A stretch of DNA of 64,000 bases from Rhodovulum sp. P5 (GCF_002079305.1 NZ_CP015039.1:889501-953500); one strand, 5' to 3'. Shown: positions 32,793-43,010, counted from the stretch's first letter. Made by a program: numbers and translations. Notes: generated by a model from the sequence alone, not told the origin.

Positions 32793-35114
32793 TTACCGCC
32801 CGGCCTGCCTTGGGGGGGCGTGTCCCGCAAGACGTTCAGCCACGAACCGCTCGTAATCCTCACGCTCCATCGGACGGCTGAGCAGGAAACCCTGCCCGAC
32901 GCTACAGCCGTTGTCGGCCAGCCAGCGCCGCTGGGCCTCGGTCTCGATGCCTTCGGCCACCACGTCGATGGCAAGGCTGTGCCCAAGGGCAAGAATGGCC
33001 TGAATGATTCTCTCCGTCGCCTTTTCGGGTTTTCCAAGGCTCGCCACGAAGCTGCGGTCGATCTTCAACTCGCTTGGGTTGAGTTCGTTGAGATAGGCCA
33101 GCGAGGAATACCCGGTCCCGAAATCGTCGATGGAGATCTTCACCCCGTTTTCGGTCAGACGCTGCACGCGCTCTGCGATTTCGGAGGAGAACCGCATCAT
33201 CGCGGTCTCGGTAATCTCCAGCATCAGCAGTTCTGGCGGAATGTTGTTGAATTCCAGAAGCGACAGAACCGTCGGAACGAAGCTGGCCGAATGCAGCGAG
33301 AAGGCCGAGATGTTGACCGAGATCGGAAGTGCTAGGCCCCGCTCCATCCAGTGCCGCTGCTGGGCGCAGAAAAGCTTCAGAACCCGCAGGTCAAGCGCGT
33401 AGCTTAGACCGTTCAGTTCGGCGATCGGCACGAACTCCATCGGGCCGACCTCCCCAAGCTTGGGGTCGCGCCAGCGCAGCAAGGCCTCCGCCCCGACGAC
33501 GGCACCGGGCTCGCGGATAGAGAATTTCGGCTGGAACACCAGCCGGAAATTGTTGTGCGACAGCGCGTGGCGCAGAGCACTGAGAATCCGCAACCGCCGC
33601 TCACTGTTGGTGCGCATGCCTTCGTTGAAATGGGTGATCCGGTCCCGACCGTTGGACTTGGAGACATACACGGCCAGATCGGCATTGCGCATCAGGTCTT
33701 CCGCGGTCGTGGCATCCGCGGGAAGATTGCTCAACCCGACGCTGCAGGTCAGAAGAAGTTGCGTTCCTGCAATTTCGTAAGGTGTGCGGATACGGTCGAG
33801 GATGCGCGACAGGCAAGCCTCTGCCTCCTCCGGCGAATGATCGGTCAGGAAGAACAGAAACTCATCCCCGCCGAAACGCGCGATCTGGCCATTTCCGTCG
33901 ACGGCTTCCTCCAGCCGGCGGGCGAAGGCCAGCAACAGGCCGTCGCCCACTTCGTGGCCCATCGCATCGTTGATGTCCTTGAACCCGTCGATATCCAGGA
34001 ATCCCAGCATGACATTGCTGCCATTCTTCAGGGCGGCATCGACGGCGTCGCGCAACTGCCCCATGAAGCCGGAGCGGTTGAGCAGACCGGTCAGCGGGTC
34101 GCGGCTGGCAAGGATCGTCGCCTCATCAAAGGCCCGGTGCAGGGCCGACTGCACCTCGATCAGGGCGGTGATGTCGGTGGAAATGCCTCCGATGGCCAGA
34201 TTTCCGCCCTTACCGTCGAGAATCGGGAATTTCTGGATCAGGAAACTGCGCTTTTCACCATCGGGCGTGACAAAGGTGCTTTGTGTGGACCGTTCCTTGC
34301 CCGAGACGAGAACCTCGATATCGAGGGCCCGCGATCCCAGCATGCCCTGCATGATCTTCTGCCCCTCGTCCTCTTCTGCGGCGGCCTTGAGTTCGGTCTT
34401 GGCAAGATTGTTGCTCCAGGCAAGATTTCCGTCGAGGTCGACCGCGTGCATCAGGGTCGGCGATCCGGCGATGAAAGCCTCTTGAATGAACAGGCTTTCG
34501 GCCCGCTTGCTGTCGTCCGTCCGGTCGACAAGCACCATCTGCACCTTGGCCTTGTGGCCAAGCCCGGCTGGCAAGCGCTGCAAATGGGCGTCCAGAACGC
34601 TCGGGGCACGCTGCTTGCCCTTGGGACAGAGTCCCGTGACGACACGGGCCGGCGCGGTGCCGGCGGGCGGCGCATCGGCCTTTCCACAGGATGAGATGAA
34701 GTCGAACAGCCGGCCCGATCCCTCATCTTCCAACAGCCGGTAGATCGACAGGTTCAGGATCTTTTCCGGCGCGATCTCGCCCAGGACGGCGGCACAGGCG
34801 CGGTTGGCCATACGAACGACCCCGGCGGAATCGAGGATAAGAATCGCAAGCGGCGATTCCTCGAAGAATGTTCTGAACCGCAGCACGTCCCGTTCGGCGT
34901 CTTGCACCGCGTCGGACAGTTCCTGCTTTTGAACCTCAAGTTCGACCTTCGCCGCCTCATCGCCGCGGAAAGGCTGTGGGGGAAGGTCGGCCGTATCGAA
35001 ATCGGGCCAGACGGCTGACCACGGATCGTCCCCGACAGAGGGTCCGTCATCCTTCGAGCCTTCGTCGCGTACCGCCCGTGCAGGCGATGCTGTTGTCTTT
35101 AACGGCCGTTTCAT
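32793..35114 (-). CDS. PAS-GGDEF-EAL cyclic-di-GMP signalling protein
   Basis: 773 residues. After a 70-residue disordered start come two PAS-like sensor regions (about 80-190 and 205-325), a GGDEF domain (about 335-500) and an EAL domain (about 515-760). Both active sites look intact: RFGGDEF near residue 413 for diguanylate cyclase activity, and GAEALLRW near 541, DDFGTGYSS, and VVAEGIET for phosphodiesterase activity. No transmembrane helix is visible, so it is a cytoplasmic sensor of c-di-GMP turnover. Which activity dominates cannot be deduced. It is transcribed alone from a divergent region shared with the CoA-transferase gene. Confidence 0.93.
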   Translation of the reverse strand: MKRPLKTTASPARAVRDEGSKDDGPSVGDDPWSAVWPDFDTADLPPQPFRGDEAAKVELEVQKQELSDAVQDAERDVLRFRTFFEESPLAILILDSAGVVRMANRACAAVLGEIAPEKILNLSIYRLLEDEGSGRLFDFISSCGKADAPPAGTAPARVVTGLCPKGKQRAPSVLDAHLQRLPAGLGHKAKVQMVLVDRTDDSKRAESLFIQEAFIAGSPTLMHAVDLDGNLAWSNNLAKTELKAAAEEDEGQKIMQGMLGSRALDIEVLVSGKERSTQSTFVTPDGEKRSFLIQKFPILDGKGGNLAIGGISTDITALIEVQSALHRAFDEATILASRDPLTGLLNRSGFMGQLRDAVDAALKNGSNVMLGFLDIDGFKDINDAMGHEVGDGLLLAFARRLEEAVDGNGQIARFGGDEFLFFLTDHSPEEAEACLSRILDRIRTPYEIAGTQLLLTCSVGLSNLPADATTAEDLMRNADLAVYVSKSNGRDRITHFNEGMRTNSERRLRILSALRHALSHNNFRLVFQPKFSIREPGAVVGAEALLRWRDPKLGEVGPMEFVPIAELNGLSYALDLRVLKLFCAQQRHWMERGLALPISVNISAFSLHSASFVPTVLSLLEFNNIPPELLMLEITETAMMRFSSEIAERVQRLTENGVKISIDDFGTGYSSLAYLNELNPSELKIDRSFVASLGKPEKATERIIQAILALGHSLAIDVVAEGIETEAQRRWLADNGCSVGQGFLLSRPMEREDYERFVAERLAGHAPPRQAGR

Positions 35115-35468
35115 AAGGTCGTATCCGTCACCGCCCCCGCGCGCCCAAAGCCATGATGCCCCGTGGCGGCCTCACTACCCGAATTTCGTGAACCATGACT
35201 TACAAAGGGTTAATCAACCGTAGATTGTATTACAATTTCTTTCCCGCTTGTTCTCGATCCTGATCCGCCGAACACAGCCCCTTTCGGGCGGCACACCTGT
35301 TAGGCCACGGGAAGCATAACGCGAACGCCATGCCGCAATAGGGTAGCCTGAACCTTGCGACGACAAGTCCGGAACGGATGCAAAGACCCGGTCTGCGCCA
35401 GAAGACGTTGCGTTCCTGACAAAAAACAGGGATGCCCTGCGGAACTGAAACGGACCGAGACAGCTGCA
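35115..35468. promoter_or_regulatory. Divergent intergenic region
   Basis: 354 bases between the GGDEF-EAL gene (minus) and the CoA-transferase gene (plus). An AT-rich patch at 35,205-35,245 is the likely promoter zone. A small hairpin CAGGGATGCCCTG near 35,427 precedes the CoA-transferase. No gene is supported. Confidence 0.4.
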
Positions 35469-36983
35469 ATGACTACAGATCGCGTCAAGAACCCCCAGTT
35501 ACGCTCCCGCATCATGGACGCGGAAGACGCCGCCGCGATGATCCACTCGGGGGACACGGTCGGGATGAGCGGTTTTACCGGGTCCGGCTATCCCAAGGCC
35601 CTGCCGCAAGCCCTCGCCTGCCGGATCGAGGAGGCCCACGCCGCAGGCGATGCCTTCCGAATCCGGCTCTGGACCGGGGCTTCGACCGGGCCGGAACTGG
35701 ACGGCGCTCTGTCCAAGGCCGACGCCATCGAATACCGACTGCCCTACAACTCCGACCCGGTCGGGCGTGACAAGATCAATCGCGGTGAAATCGACTATCT
35801 CGACATGCATCTCAGCCATGTCGCGCCGATGGTCCGCGAAGGGTTCTTCGGAAAACTCGACACCGCCGTGATCGAGGTGACGGCAGTGAACGAGGACGGC
35901 TCGTTCGTCCCGGCCACCTCGGTGGGCAACAACAGGTCCTGGATCGACCACGCGGACAAGGTCATTCTCGAGGTCAACAGTTGGCATGACGAGCGGTTGG
36001 AAGGGATGCACGACATCTATTATGGCACCGCCTTGCCGCCGAACCGGGTACCGATCCCGATGCTGGCGCCCGATGACCGCATCGGCCAGCCGACCTTTCA
36101 ATGCGACCCCGACAAGGTGGCGGGGATCATCCTGACCGACCTGCCCGACCGCAACGCGCCGTTTTCGGCGATCAACGAGACCTCTCGCACCATCTCTGGC
36201 CACCTGATGGAGTTTTTCGAGCATGAGGTGAAGATGGGCCGGCTGACCGACCGGCTGTTGCCGCTGCAATCGGGTGTGGGCAACGTCGCCAATGCTGTGC
36301 TGGACGGGCTGAAGGATGCGCCCTTCCACGACCTGCAATCCTATACCGAGGTATTGCAGGACGGGATGCTGGACCTTCTGGATTGCGGCAAGATGGCCGC
36401 GGTGTCGGCCACGGCGCTGTCACTCAGCCCCGAGGCGGCGCAAAGGTTCCGGGACAACCTGGAGACCTACCGCGACAAGGTCATCCTGCGCCCGACCGAG
36501 ATTTCCAACCACCCAGAGGTCATTCGCCGGCTGGGCTGCATCGCGATGAACGGGATGATCGAGGCCGACATCTATGGCAACGTCAACTCGGCGCTGGTCA
36601 TGGGCTCGCGCATCATGAACGGCATCGGCGGATCGGGCGATTTCGCGCGGAACGCCTATATCTCCGTCTTTGTCTCTCCATCTGTGGCCAAGGGCGGCGC
36701 GATTTCGACCATCGTGCCGCAAGCCAGCCATGTCGATCACATCACGCAGGACGTGCAGGTCATCGTAACCGAACAGGGGCTGGCGGACCTGCGCGGCCTT
36801 GCCCCCCGCAAGCGGGCCGAGACGATCATCCGCAACTGCGCACATCCCGATTTTCGCCCGCTTCTGGAAGACTATTTCGAGCGGGCGAAACGGGACGCGT
36901 TCGGCCTGCAGACCCCGTCTCTCCCGCGCGAGTCCCTGTCATGGCACCAGCGCTATATCGACACCGGATCGATGCTGCCCTGA
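35469..36983 (+). CDS. Acetyl-CoA hydrolase/succinyl-CoA:acetate CoA-transferase family
   Basis: 504 residues, the full length of Cat1/AarC-type CoA-transferases. Motifs seen: GDTVGMSGFTGSGYPKALP near the N-terminus, LPLQSGVGNVANAVL for the glutamyl-thioester domain, and the GIGGSGDFARNAY glycine loop. The enzyme moves CoA from succinyl-CoA to acetate, forming acetyl-CoA and succinate. Other family members use propionate or simply hydrolyse acetyl-CoA. It converges on a sodium-pump decarboxylase operon that could act on methylmalonyl-CoA, so the two may handle succinate/propionate fluxes together (inference). I used ATG 35,469 because upstream residues are Arg/Cys-rich and unlike the family. 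Confidence 0.92.
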   Translation: MTTDRVKNPQLRSRIMDAEDAAAMIHSGDTVGMSGFTGSGYPKALPQALACRIEEAHAAGDAFRIRLWTGASTGPELDGALSKADAIEYRLPYNSDPVGRDKINRGEIDYLDMHLSHVAPMVREGFFGKLDTAVIEVTAVNEDGSFVPATSVGNNRSWIDHADKVILEVNSWHDERLEGMHDIYYGTALPPNRVPIPMLAPDDRIGQPTFQCDPDKVAGIILTDLPDRNAPFSAINETSRTISGHLMEFFEHEVKMGRLTDRLLPLQSGVGNVANAVLDGLKDAPFHDLQSYTEVLQDGMLDLLDCGKMAAVSATALSLSPEAAQRFRDNLETYRDKVILRPTEISNHPEVIRRLGCIAMNGMIEADIYGNVNSALVMGSRIMNGIGGSGDFARNAYISVFVSPSVAKGGAISTIVPQASHVDHITQDVQVIVTEQGLADLRGLAPRKRAETIIRNCAHPDFRPLLEDYFERAKRDAFGLQTPSLPRESLSWHQRYIDTGSMLP

Positions 36984-36994
36984 ACGCGCGTCGG

Positions 36995-37022
36995 CCCGCC
37001 CCCTGCGGCTGCGCGGGGCGGG
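36995..37022. terminator. Hairpin between convergent genes
   Basis: Stem CCCGCCCC (36,995-37,002) with GGGGCGGG (37,015-37,022) around a 12-base loop, placed between the convergent CoA-transferase and oadB stops. It may serve both directions; T tracts are weak. Confidence 0.6.
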
Positions 37023-37023
37023 T

Positions 37024-38175
37024 TCACCCCGGGAAGGACGCGATGAAATACCCCGCAACGACCGCCGTGCCGATCACACCGGCCACATTCGGCCCCATGG
37101 CGTGCATCAAAAGGTAATTGCCCGGATCGGCGCGCTGCCCCTCCACCTGGCTGACGCGCGCGGCCATCGGCACGGCCGACACCCCCGCCGAGCCGATCAG
37201 CGGATTGATCTTGTTGGCGCTGACAAGGTTCATCAGCTTCGCCATCAGAACACCCGCCGCCGTGGCAATGCCAAAGGCCACCACCCCGAGGGCAAGGATC
37301 TTCAGCGTATCGGCATTCAGGAACCGCTCCCCCGTCATGGTGATCCCGACGGAGGTCCCCAGGAAGATCGTGACGATATTGATCAACTCGTTCTGCGCGG
37401 CCTTGGTCAGACGTTCGGTCACAAGGCTTTCGCGCAGGAAGTTGCCCAGCATCAGCATCCCGATCAGGGCAGAGGCCGCAGGCACCAGCAAGATGACGAC
37501 CACGGTCACCAGACCTGCGAAGATCAGCTTTTCAAGCCGCGACACCTCTCGCAGGGACTGCATGCGGATCTTGCGCTCCTTTTCGGTCGTCAGGGCGCGC
37601 ATGATCGGCGGCTGCAACAGCGGCACCAGCGCCATATAGCTGTAGGCGGCCACGGCAATCGGGGCCAGAAGCTCCGGCGCCAGCTTGTTGGCCAAGAAGA
37701 TCGAGGTCGGCCCATCCGCCCCCCCGATGATGCCGATCGCCCCGGCCTCCATCGGGGAAAACCCGATCGCCGTGGCACCAAGGAAGGTGGCGAACACCCC
37801 GAACTGCGCGGCCGCGCCGAGTAGAAGCGTCCGCGGATTGGCGATCAGCGGCCCGAAATCGGTCAACGCGCCGACGCCAAGGAAGATCAGCGGAGGAAAG
37901 ATCTCGTATTCCACGCCCTTGGAAATGTGGTGATAGAGCCCGCCCAGGCTGTCTTCCCCCGGCGGGTTGACCAGCCCCTCGGTCGGGAGGTTCGCCAACA
38001 GCGCACCAAAGGCGATGGGGATCAGCAAGAGCGGTTCGAACTTGCGATAGACCGCAAGATAGAACAGCCCCACGACGATGATCCACATCACCACCATCTG
38101 CCATGTGACGTCCGGGATCGCCGTCAGCTGCCACAACTCTTGCAGCCGGGACGTGTCGGGGGCCGTGCCGTCCAT
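37024..38175 (-). CDS. oadB: Sodium-translocating decarboxylase beta subunit
   Basis: 383-residue integral membrane subunit, about nine to ten helices. It couples decarboxylation of carboxybiotin to Na+ export. The conserved Na+-path motif [19 protein letters not shown] (Asp in the fourth helix) and the C-terminal [19 protein letters not shown]...[12 protein letters not shown] block are present. With biotin carrier, gamma and carboxyltransferase genes upstream it forms a complete methylmalonyl-CoA/oxaloacetate/glutaconyl-CoA decarboxylase set. The carboxyltransferase type (below) favours an acyl-CoA substrate. Sodium pumps of this kind are uncommon in aerobic alphaproteobacteria. Confidence 0.95.
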   Translation of the reverse strand: MDGTAPDTSRLQELWQLTAIPDVTWQMVVMWIIVVGLFYLAVYRKFEPLLLIPIAFGALLANLPTEGLVNPPGEDSLGGLYHHISKGVEYEIFPPLIFLGVGALTDFGPLIANPRTLLLGAAAQFGVFATFLGATAIGFSPMEAGAIGIIGGADGPTSIFLANKLAPELLAPIAVAAYSYMALVPLLQPPIMRALTTEKERKIRMQSLREVSRLEKLIFAGLVTVVVILLVPAASALIGMLMLGNFLRESLVTERLTKAAQNELINIVTIFLGTSVGITMTGERFLNADTLKILALGVVAFGIATAAGVLMAKLMNLVSANKINPLIGSAGVSAVPMAARVSQVEGQRADPGNYLLMHAMGPNVAGVIGTAVVAGYFIASFPG

Positions 38176-38187
38176 GCCGGGCGCCCG

Positions 38188-38571
38188 TCAGGACAAGGTG
38201 ACGAGGGCTTGCCCCTCGGTCACGGTTGCACCGGCGGCCACGTTGATTGCAGTGACGGTCCCGTCCCGCGGCGCCCCCACGGTCGTGTTCATCTTCATCG
38301 CTTCCAGCACCAGCAGCGTCTCGCCCGACTTCACCACCTGTCCCACGGCGACCTCGATACTGACGACGGTTCCGGCCAGCGGGCTGCCAACGGCGCCGGG
38401 CGCCGCCGGGGCAGCAGGCGCGGCAGCCGGCGTTGCCGCGGCCATTGCGGGCCGGCTTTGCGGCGCCGCGGCGACCTTGGGGGCCGGGGCTGGCGCGGCG
38501 GGGCTGTCCAGATCTTCGACCGTCACGTCATAGGCGATGCCTTCCACGGTGATCCGCAGGCGTTTCATCAT
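38188..38571 (-). CDS. Biotin carboxyl-carrier subunit of the sodium-pump decarboxylase
   Basis: 127 residues: a short N-terminal domain (MKRLRITVEGIAYDV), an Ala/Pro-rich flexible linker (about 25-60), and a C-terminal biotinyl domain with the canonical VLEAMKMNTTV, whose Lys (about residue 93) is biotinylated. It shuttles the carboxyl group from the carboxyltransferase to the membrane beta subunit. Its first ATG overlaps the gamma-subunit stop (ATGATGA region), and a second Met follows at once. It corresponds to MmdC/GcdC. Confidence 0.93.
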   Translation of the reverse strand: MMKRLRITVEGIAYDVTVEDLDSPAAPAPAPKVAAAPQSRPAMAAATPAAAPAAPAAPGAVGSPLAGTVVSIEVAVGQVVKSGETLLVLEAMKMNTTVGAPRDGTVTAINVAAGATVTEGQALVTLS

Positions 38572-38960
38572 GTCCGTCCTCTCAGAGTATCCCGGGTCGC
38601 ATCGCCCGGCAGCGGGCGCGTCGGGCCCCAGTTCGTGCGGATGCGGTGGGCGGCAAAGGTCTCGATGCGGCCCTCCATCGGCCAGCCGTCGACCAGATGG
38701 GGCGGCGCCGCGACATGGGTGATGCGGTATCCGCTGCCAAGCTCGTGCGCCACGGCCGCGGCAATGGCGGCCAGATGATGGGGCGGAATGCCGTCATCCG
38801 CGGCCTGGCTGGCTTGCGTGGCGGCCGCCGTCTTTCGTGCGGCCCGCTTCGCCGCACGGGCGAAGAACAGACCGATCAGTTCGCACGCCCCCCAAAGCGC
38901 GGCGAGCACCAGCATCACGATGGCGAAGCCCGTACCGATCAGTTCGAGGTTTTCGAGCAT
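38568..38960 (-). CDS. OadG/MmdD-like gamma (delta) subunit
   Basis: 130 residues. One N-terminal membrane helix (LELIGTGFAIVMLVLAALWGACELIG) then a charged cytoplasmic tail, the standard layout of the small subunit that anchors the carboxyltransferase and biotin carrier to the membrane. The tail contains PPHHLAAIAAAVAHEL, a helix shared with related MmdD/OadG proteins. It lies 16 bases after the carboxyltransferase gene and overlaps the biotin-carrier gene. Confidence 0.88.
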   Translation of the reverse strand: MLENLELIGTGFAIVMLVLAALWGACELIGLFFARAAKRAARKTAAATQASQAADDGIPPHHLAAIAAAVAHELGSGYRITHVAAPPHLVDGWPMEGRIETFAAHRIRTNWGPTRPLPGDATRDTLRGRT

Positions 38961-38976
38961 GTCCGGACCGTCAACC

Positions 38977-40529
38977 TTACAGGGGAATATTGCCGTGTTT
39001 CTTGGGTGGCCGCGTCTCGCGCTTGGACATCAGCCCCCGCAAGGTCAGCGCAATGGCGCTGCGCGTCTCTCGCGGCTGGATGACATCGTGCACGAAGAGC
39101 ATCCCGGCAGAGAGATAGGGCGACGCGAATTCCGCCCGGTACTCCGCCGCCAGTTCAGCGGCGCGGGCGGCGCGATCCTCCGCCTCGGCCAGATCCTTGC
39201 GATAAAGGATGTTCACCGCCCCTTCGGCCCCCATCACCGCGATTTCCGCGGTCGGCCATGCCAGCACCCGGTCGGCGCCCATATCTTCGCTGCACATCGC
39301 GATATAGGCCCCGCCATAGGCCTTGCGCATGATGACCGTGATCTTGGGCACCGTGGCGGAGGCATAGGCGAACAGCATCTTGGCCCCGTGCCGGATGATG
39401 CCACGCTGTTCCTCATGCACACCGGGCAAAAAGCCCGGCACATCGACCAGGTTGACCAGCGGAATGTTGAACGCATTGCAGAAGCGCACGAACCGCGCGG
39501 CCTTGTCGCTGGCATCGATGTCCAGCGCGCCGGCCTTGACCATCGGCTGGTTGGCGACGAACCCGACCACGATGCCGCCGATCCGCCCGAAGCCGATCAC
39601 CATGTTCGGGGCGAAGGCAGCGCTGACCTCCATGAAATCGCCGTCATCGACCAGATGCGCGATGACCGACCGGCAATCGAAGGGCATCTTGGGATCTTCG
39701 GGCACCAGTTCGTCCAACGCCGGATCGTCGACAACACAAAGCTCCGCCTCCGCCCGGTGGGGCGGGTCCATCATGTTGTTGGAGGGCAGGAAGGACAGCA
39801 ACCGGTGCACGATGGCCACCGCGTCGGCGTCATCTTCTGCGATGAAATGGATGTTGCCGGCGACCGAGGCATGGGCATCGGCCGATCCGATCTCATCCAT
39901 CGTGGTGGCCTGACCGGTGACGGCGCGGATGACCTCTGGCCCGCAGATGAACATATGCGCATGTTCCCGCGTCATGATCAGGAAATCGGTCAGCGCAGGG
40001 CTATAGGCTGCGCCCCCGCGCACGGGCCCGCGATGACGGAAATCTGCGGCACCACGCCGGACAACTGCACATTTCGATAGAACACCTGCCCGTAGGCCGA
40101 CAGCGCCCCCACCCCTTCCTGGATGCGCGCCCCGCCGGAGTCGTTGAACCCCACAACCGGAACACCCGCCTTCAGCGCGTGGTCCAGCATATGGCAGATC
40201 TTGCGCGAATGCACATCGCCAAGCGATCCCCCCGCGACCCCGAAATCCTGGCTGAAGGCCGCGACCGGGCGACCGTCGACAAAGCCCGTGCCGGTGATGA
40301 CCCCGTCGCCCGGGATCGACTTCTTCTCCATCCCGAAATGGCGGGTGTTGTGCCGGGCATGCAGACCCGATTCCTGGAACGTGCCGGGGGAAAACAGCGT
40401 GTCGATCCGTTCGCGCGCCGTCATTCGCCCCTTGGCATGTCGGTCCTCCGCTTTCTGCGCACCGCCCCCTTCCAGAGCGGCGGCCCGCCGTTTCTCCAAC
40501 GCCTCGGAAAGATCCCGGGAAATCGCCAT
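38977..40529 (-). pseudogene. mmdA: Acyl-CoA carboxyltransferase (methylmalonyl-CoA decarboxylase alpha-type) with a frameshift
   Basis: The 517-residue-equivalent gene is split. The N-terminal part (MAISRDLSEALEKRRAAALEG start, GGSLGDVHSRKICHMLDHAL, FNDSGGARIQEGVGAL) reads in one frame to SVIAGPCAG, then meets a stop; the C-terminal part (AAYSPALTDFLIMT..., LVDVPGFLPGVHEE, RKAYGGAYIAMCSEDMGAD) continues in another frame. The break is a run of five Cs at 40,013-40,017 where six would restore SVIAGPCAGGAAYSPALTD. It is either a true mutation, abolishing the enzyme and idling the rest of the operon, or a homopolymer sequencing error. Family: MmdA/PccB/GcdA carboxyltransferase acting on (S)-methylmalonyl-CoA or a similar substrate. 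Confidence 0.9.
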
Positions 40530-40760
40530 GAAACAATCACTTCCGCATGTCTGATCCCGGCCGGGCGGGACATATCGAGTTCAGGTGCAAACCGCCCCAT
40601 CCGTATAGCGACCCCGCTGGCAAGGCGCTAGGGTCGGCGCGGCGCGACAGGCCCACAAGCCCAAATTTCGGGCAGCGCTAACCTGTCCACAGGCCGCGTT
40701 TATCCCGGACGTGCATCCAATCTGGGGATACGTGCGAACCGATCGCCCCGCGATGACACC

Positions 40761-43010
40761 TCAGAAGTCCCGCAGAGACTTCGGCAGCAGAATCCGCCCC
40801 ATCAAGCGATTGGCCGGGTTTCGCGCCTCTGCAAGGAAGGCGACGGGATAAAGCTCCATCTTCTTGCGGGTCTTTTCGCCCTGAAACGGCCCCGACAGCA
40901 GCCGATATCCCAACCAGATCAACCGACCGGAAAGCGAAAACCGGTACATGTCGCGCGCGCTGTTCTGCGCCGACCCCGCCGCCTGTTGTACAGGCGGGTT
41001 CCTGACGATGGTTCGGCCCGCCGAGGTCAAGAGAAATGCATCGTCGGGCAGGCGTGGCGACCGCTGGCCCAAAACCACATCATACGCGCCAAGGCACCGG
41101 ATCACCGAGAAGTCGATGTTGCTGACGATCTTCGTCACGGCCCCGTCGGTGTTGATCTCCTTGTACTCGGACTGACCGAAGCTGTAGGCCTTTGAAATGA
41201 GGTAGTGAACGAAGCGCAAGACCTTGTCCTCGTCCACGACCAGCCTCTGCTGGCACAGCTCCACCAGTTCTTCTGACGTCGTGGCCGCCCAGCAGATGCC
41301 GGGATGGGCATAGAAGGCCTCGCCACACACGATCACGGGTTTACCGAAGGCGGCGGCGATCAAACCCGACCCGGAATTGATGACCACCATGCGTTCGCAC
41401 AAGTCGATCAGGTCGTGGATATTTGCGCCGTCCGGACACCAGACCACGCCATCGAGTTCGGGCCTTTCCGTTTCCAGCGGATGCGTCTTCACGACAACGA
41501 CATACCGGGTGCGGTCAATGGACGTCGCGAGGTCATTCACCCAATCGAGAAACGTGTCGAAATCTCCAACCGGGCCGGCAAAGGTGGTAATCGCCACGTC
41601 CTTGGGGCGCTGGAGGGCGACGAAGATGACCTTCCGCTCGCCCACGCCAAGGCGATTGCGCCAATATTCCGGCCCCATGGACGTGTCGTTTTTCTCAAGG
41701 TGTTTGTCATCCTCGCGCAGCGATCTGATATAGGCGCGCGCGTGACGTTCCTGCCCGGGCTCAAGGGGGTGGTTCCACAACTCGCGACGATAAAGCCCGC
41801 TGCCCGCCAGAAACCCTTCCCGGTCGAAGAACCACGAGTCCGGCAAGGCCCCCCTGTCGAACGCAATCGTCCGCAGGCCGCGGCTGCGGAAAAGGTCATA
41901 GATCGCCGCGCGCTTCTCGTTTCCATAGGGGTTGAGGAAGACGGTTTGGGTGATGCTCTCCCGTTCGACAAACGCGGCGACATCCTCTGGCGTGTTGAAC
42001 GCATCTTCAGGCAGGAACTGATGCTTGCCCAAGGCGGGCAGCGCCATGCGCAGGGCATTCGCGGGCCGCGCCAAGGGCGACATCAACAGCAGCGTGTTTT
42101 CCTGAACCTGTATGTCGCCGATCGGTTTGATGACGTGGACGGCCTTGTCGTAGTCCTCCATCCGCCGCCGGAGCATGCTGAAATTCTGTGAACTCACACC
42201 ATAGGCGCGGTCATGAACTTCACGGCGGGGATGATCCAGATGCACCATGCAGATGCCGCGCATCCAGATATCCTGTCCGAACAGCGCAAAGAACGCACGG
42301 AAACCGCTGAAATTCCCGTTCGCATAGGGGATGCCCTCGTAATACCGGTTGCTCCGGGGCGCACGCCGGCAAAGGCTTTCAAGCCTGTGATAGAATTCGA
42401 AGTCTTCCGCGCCATGCCCCCTGAACGCCGGGTCGTGGCCGCCTGAGACCAGATAGAAGTAGCGGTTGATCACCGTGGCCGAGGATCCCAATGCCGCATG
42501 CTGGAAGAATGCCCTCTTTCCGCGAAGCACGCTGTTATGGGCGTGCCAGTCCGCGTGCTCTGGGTCTTTCGCAAAAAGGTCGAGATAGGTGCGTGTTCCG
42601 GCATCGGTCAGGAAGATGGTCGGCACCGTGAAGAAGTCGTACCCCTTTCGGTCAAGCTTGCGGGCCGCCGCTTCCTTGTAGATCCTCTGATACGTGTCCG
42701 CCGAACAAAGAAAATCGACATCGTGGAACATCACGATATCAGTCTTGGCATGCTGGACGCCAATGTCGCGCGCGCGCCCGATGCTGAACGGTCCGTCGTC
42801 GTCCACCCGCAGAATTTCGACGCCCTCGTGCCGCTCGGAAAAGCGCGCCAGTTCGCCAACGCGTTCCGCACAGGTCCCGAAATCGACGATCAGGATCTGA
42901 AACCGGTCCTTGGGGATTGTCTCGGCGATGCGATCCAGCCGCTCGATCTCGTCATACAGGCGGATTTCGGACAGGCGCAGCGGTAGGATGACGGTAATCA
43001 TGTCGTTCAA
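40761..43010 (-). CDS. Bifunctional glycosyltransferase: GT-A domain plus capsule-synthesis-like domain
   Basis: 749 residues. The N-terminal 290 residues are a GT-A enzyme of the type found in chondroitin/heparosan-like polymerases: MFHDVDFLCSAD (metal-binding DxD-like) and GGHDPAFRGHGAEDFEFYHRL, the Glyco_transf_7 C-terminal motif. The C-terminal half (about 300-720) resembles Capsule_synth/KpsS-type proteins: VVVKTHPLETERP, INSGSGLIAAAFGKPVIVCG, YAHPGICWAATT. It probably builds a surface polysaccharide. Its start overlaps the FkbM gene stop by four bases. No exporter genes are nearby, so the pathway is incomplete in the window. Donor and acceptor sugars are unknown. Confidence 0.8.
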   Translation of the reverse strand: MNDMITVILPLRLSEIRLYDEIERLDRIAETIPKDRFQILIVDFGTCAERVGELARFSERHEGVEILRVDDDGPFSIGRARDIGVQHAKTDIVMFHDVDFLCSADTYQRIYKEAAARKLDRKGYDFFTVPTIFLTDAGTRTYLDLFAKDPEHADWHAHNSVLRGKRAFFQHAALGSSATVINRYFYLVSGGHDPAFRGHGAEDFEFYHRLESLCRRAPRSNRYYEGIPYANGNFSGFRAFFALFGQDIWMRGICMVHLDHPRREVHDRAYGVSSQNFSMLRRRMEDYDKAVHVIKPIGDIQVQENTLLLMSPLARPANALRMALPALGKHQFLPEDAFNTPEDVAAFVERESITQTVFLNPYGNEKRAAIYDLFRSRGLRTIAFDRGALPDSWFFDREGFLAGSGLYRRELWNHPLEPGQERHARAYIRSLREDDKHLEKNDTSMGPEYWRNRLGVGERKVIFVALQRPKDVAITTFAGPVGDFDTFLDWVNDLATSIDRTRYVVVVKTHPLETERPELDGVVWCPDGANIHDLIDLCERMVVINSGSGLIAAAFGKPVIVCGEAFYAHPGICWAATTSEELVELCQQRLVVDEDKVLRFVHYLISKAYSFGQSEYKEINTDGAVTKIVSNIDFSVIRCLGAYDVVLGQRSPRLPDDAFLLTSAGRTIVRNPPVQQAAGSAQNSARDMYRFSLSGRLIWLGYRLLSGPFQGEKTRKKMELYPVAFLAEARNPANRLMGRILLPKSLRDF

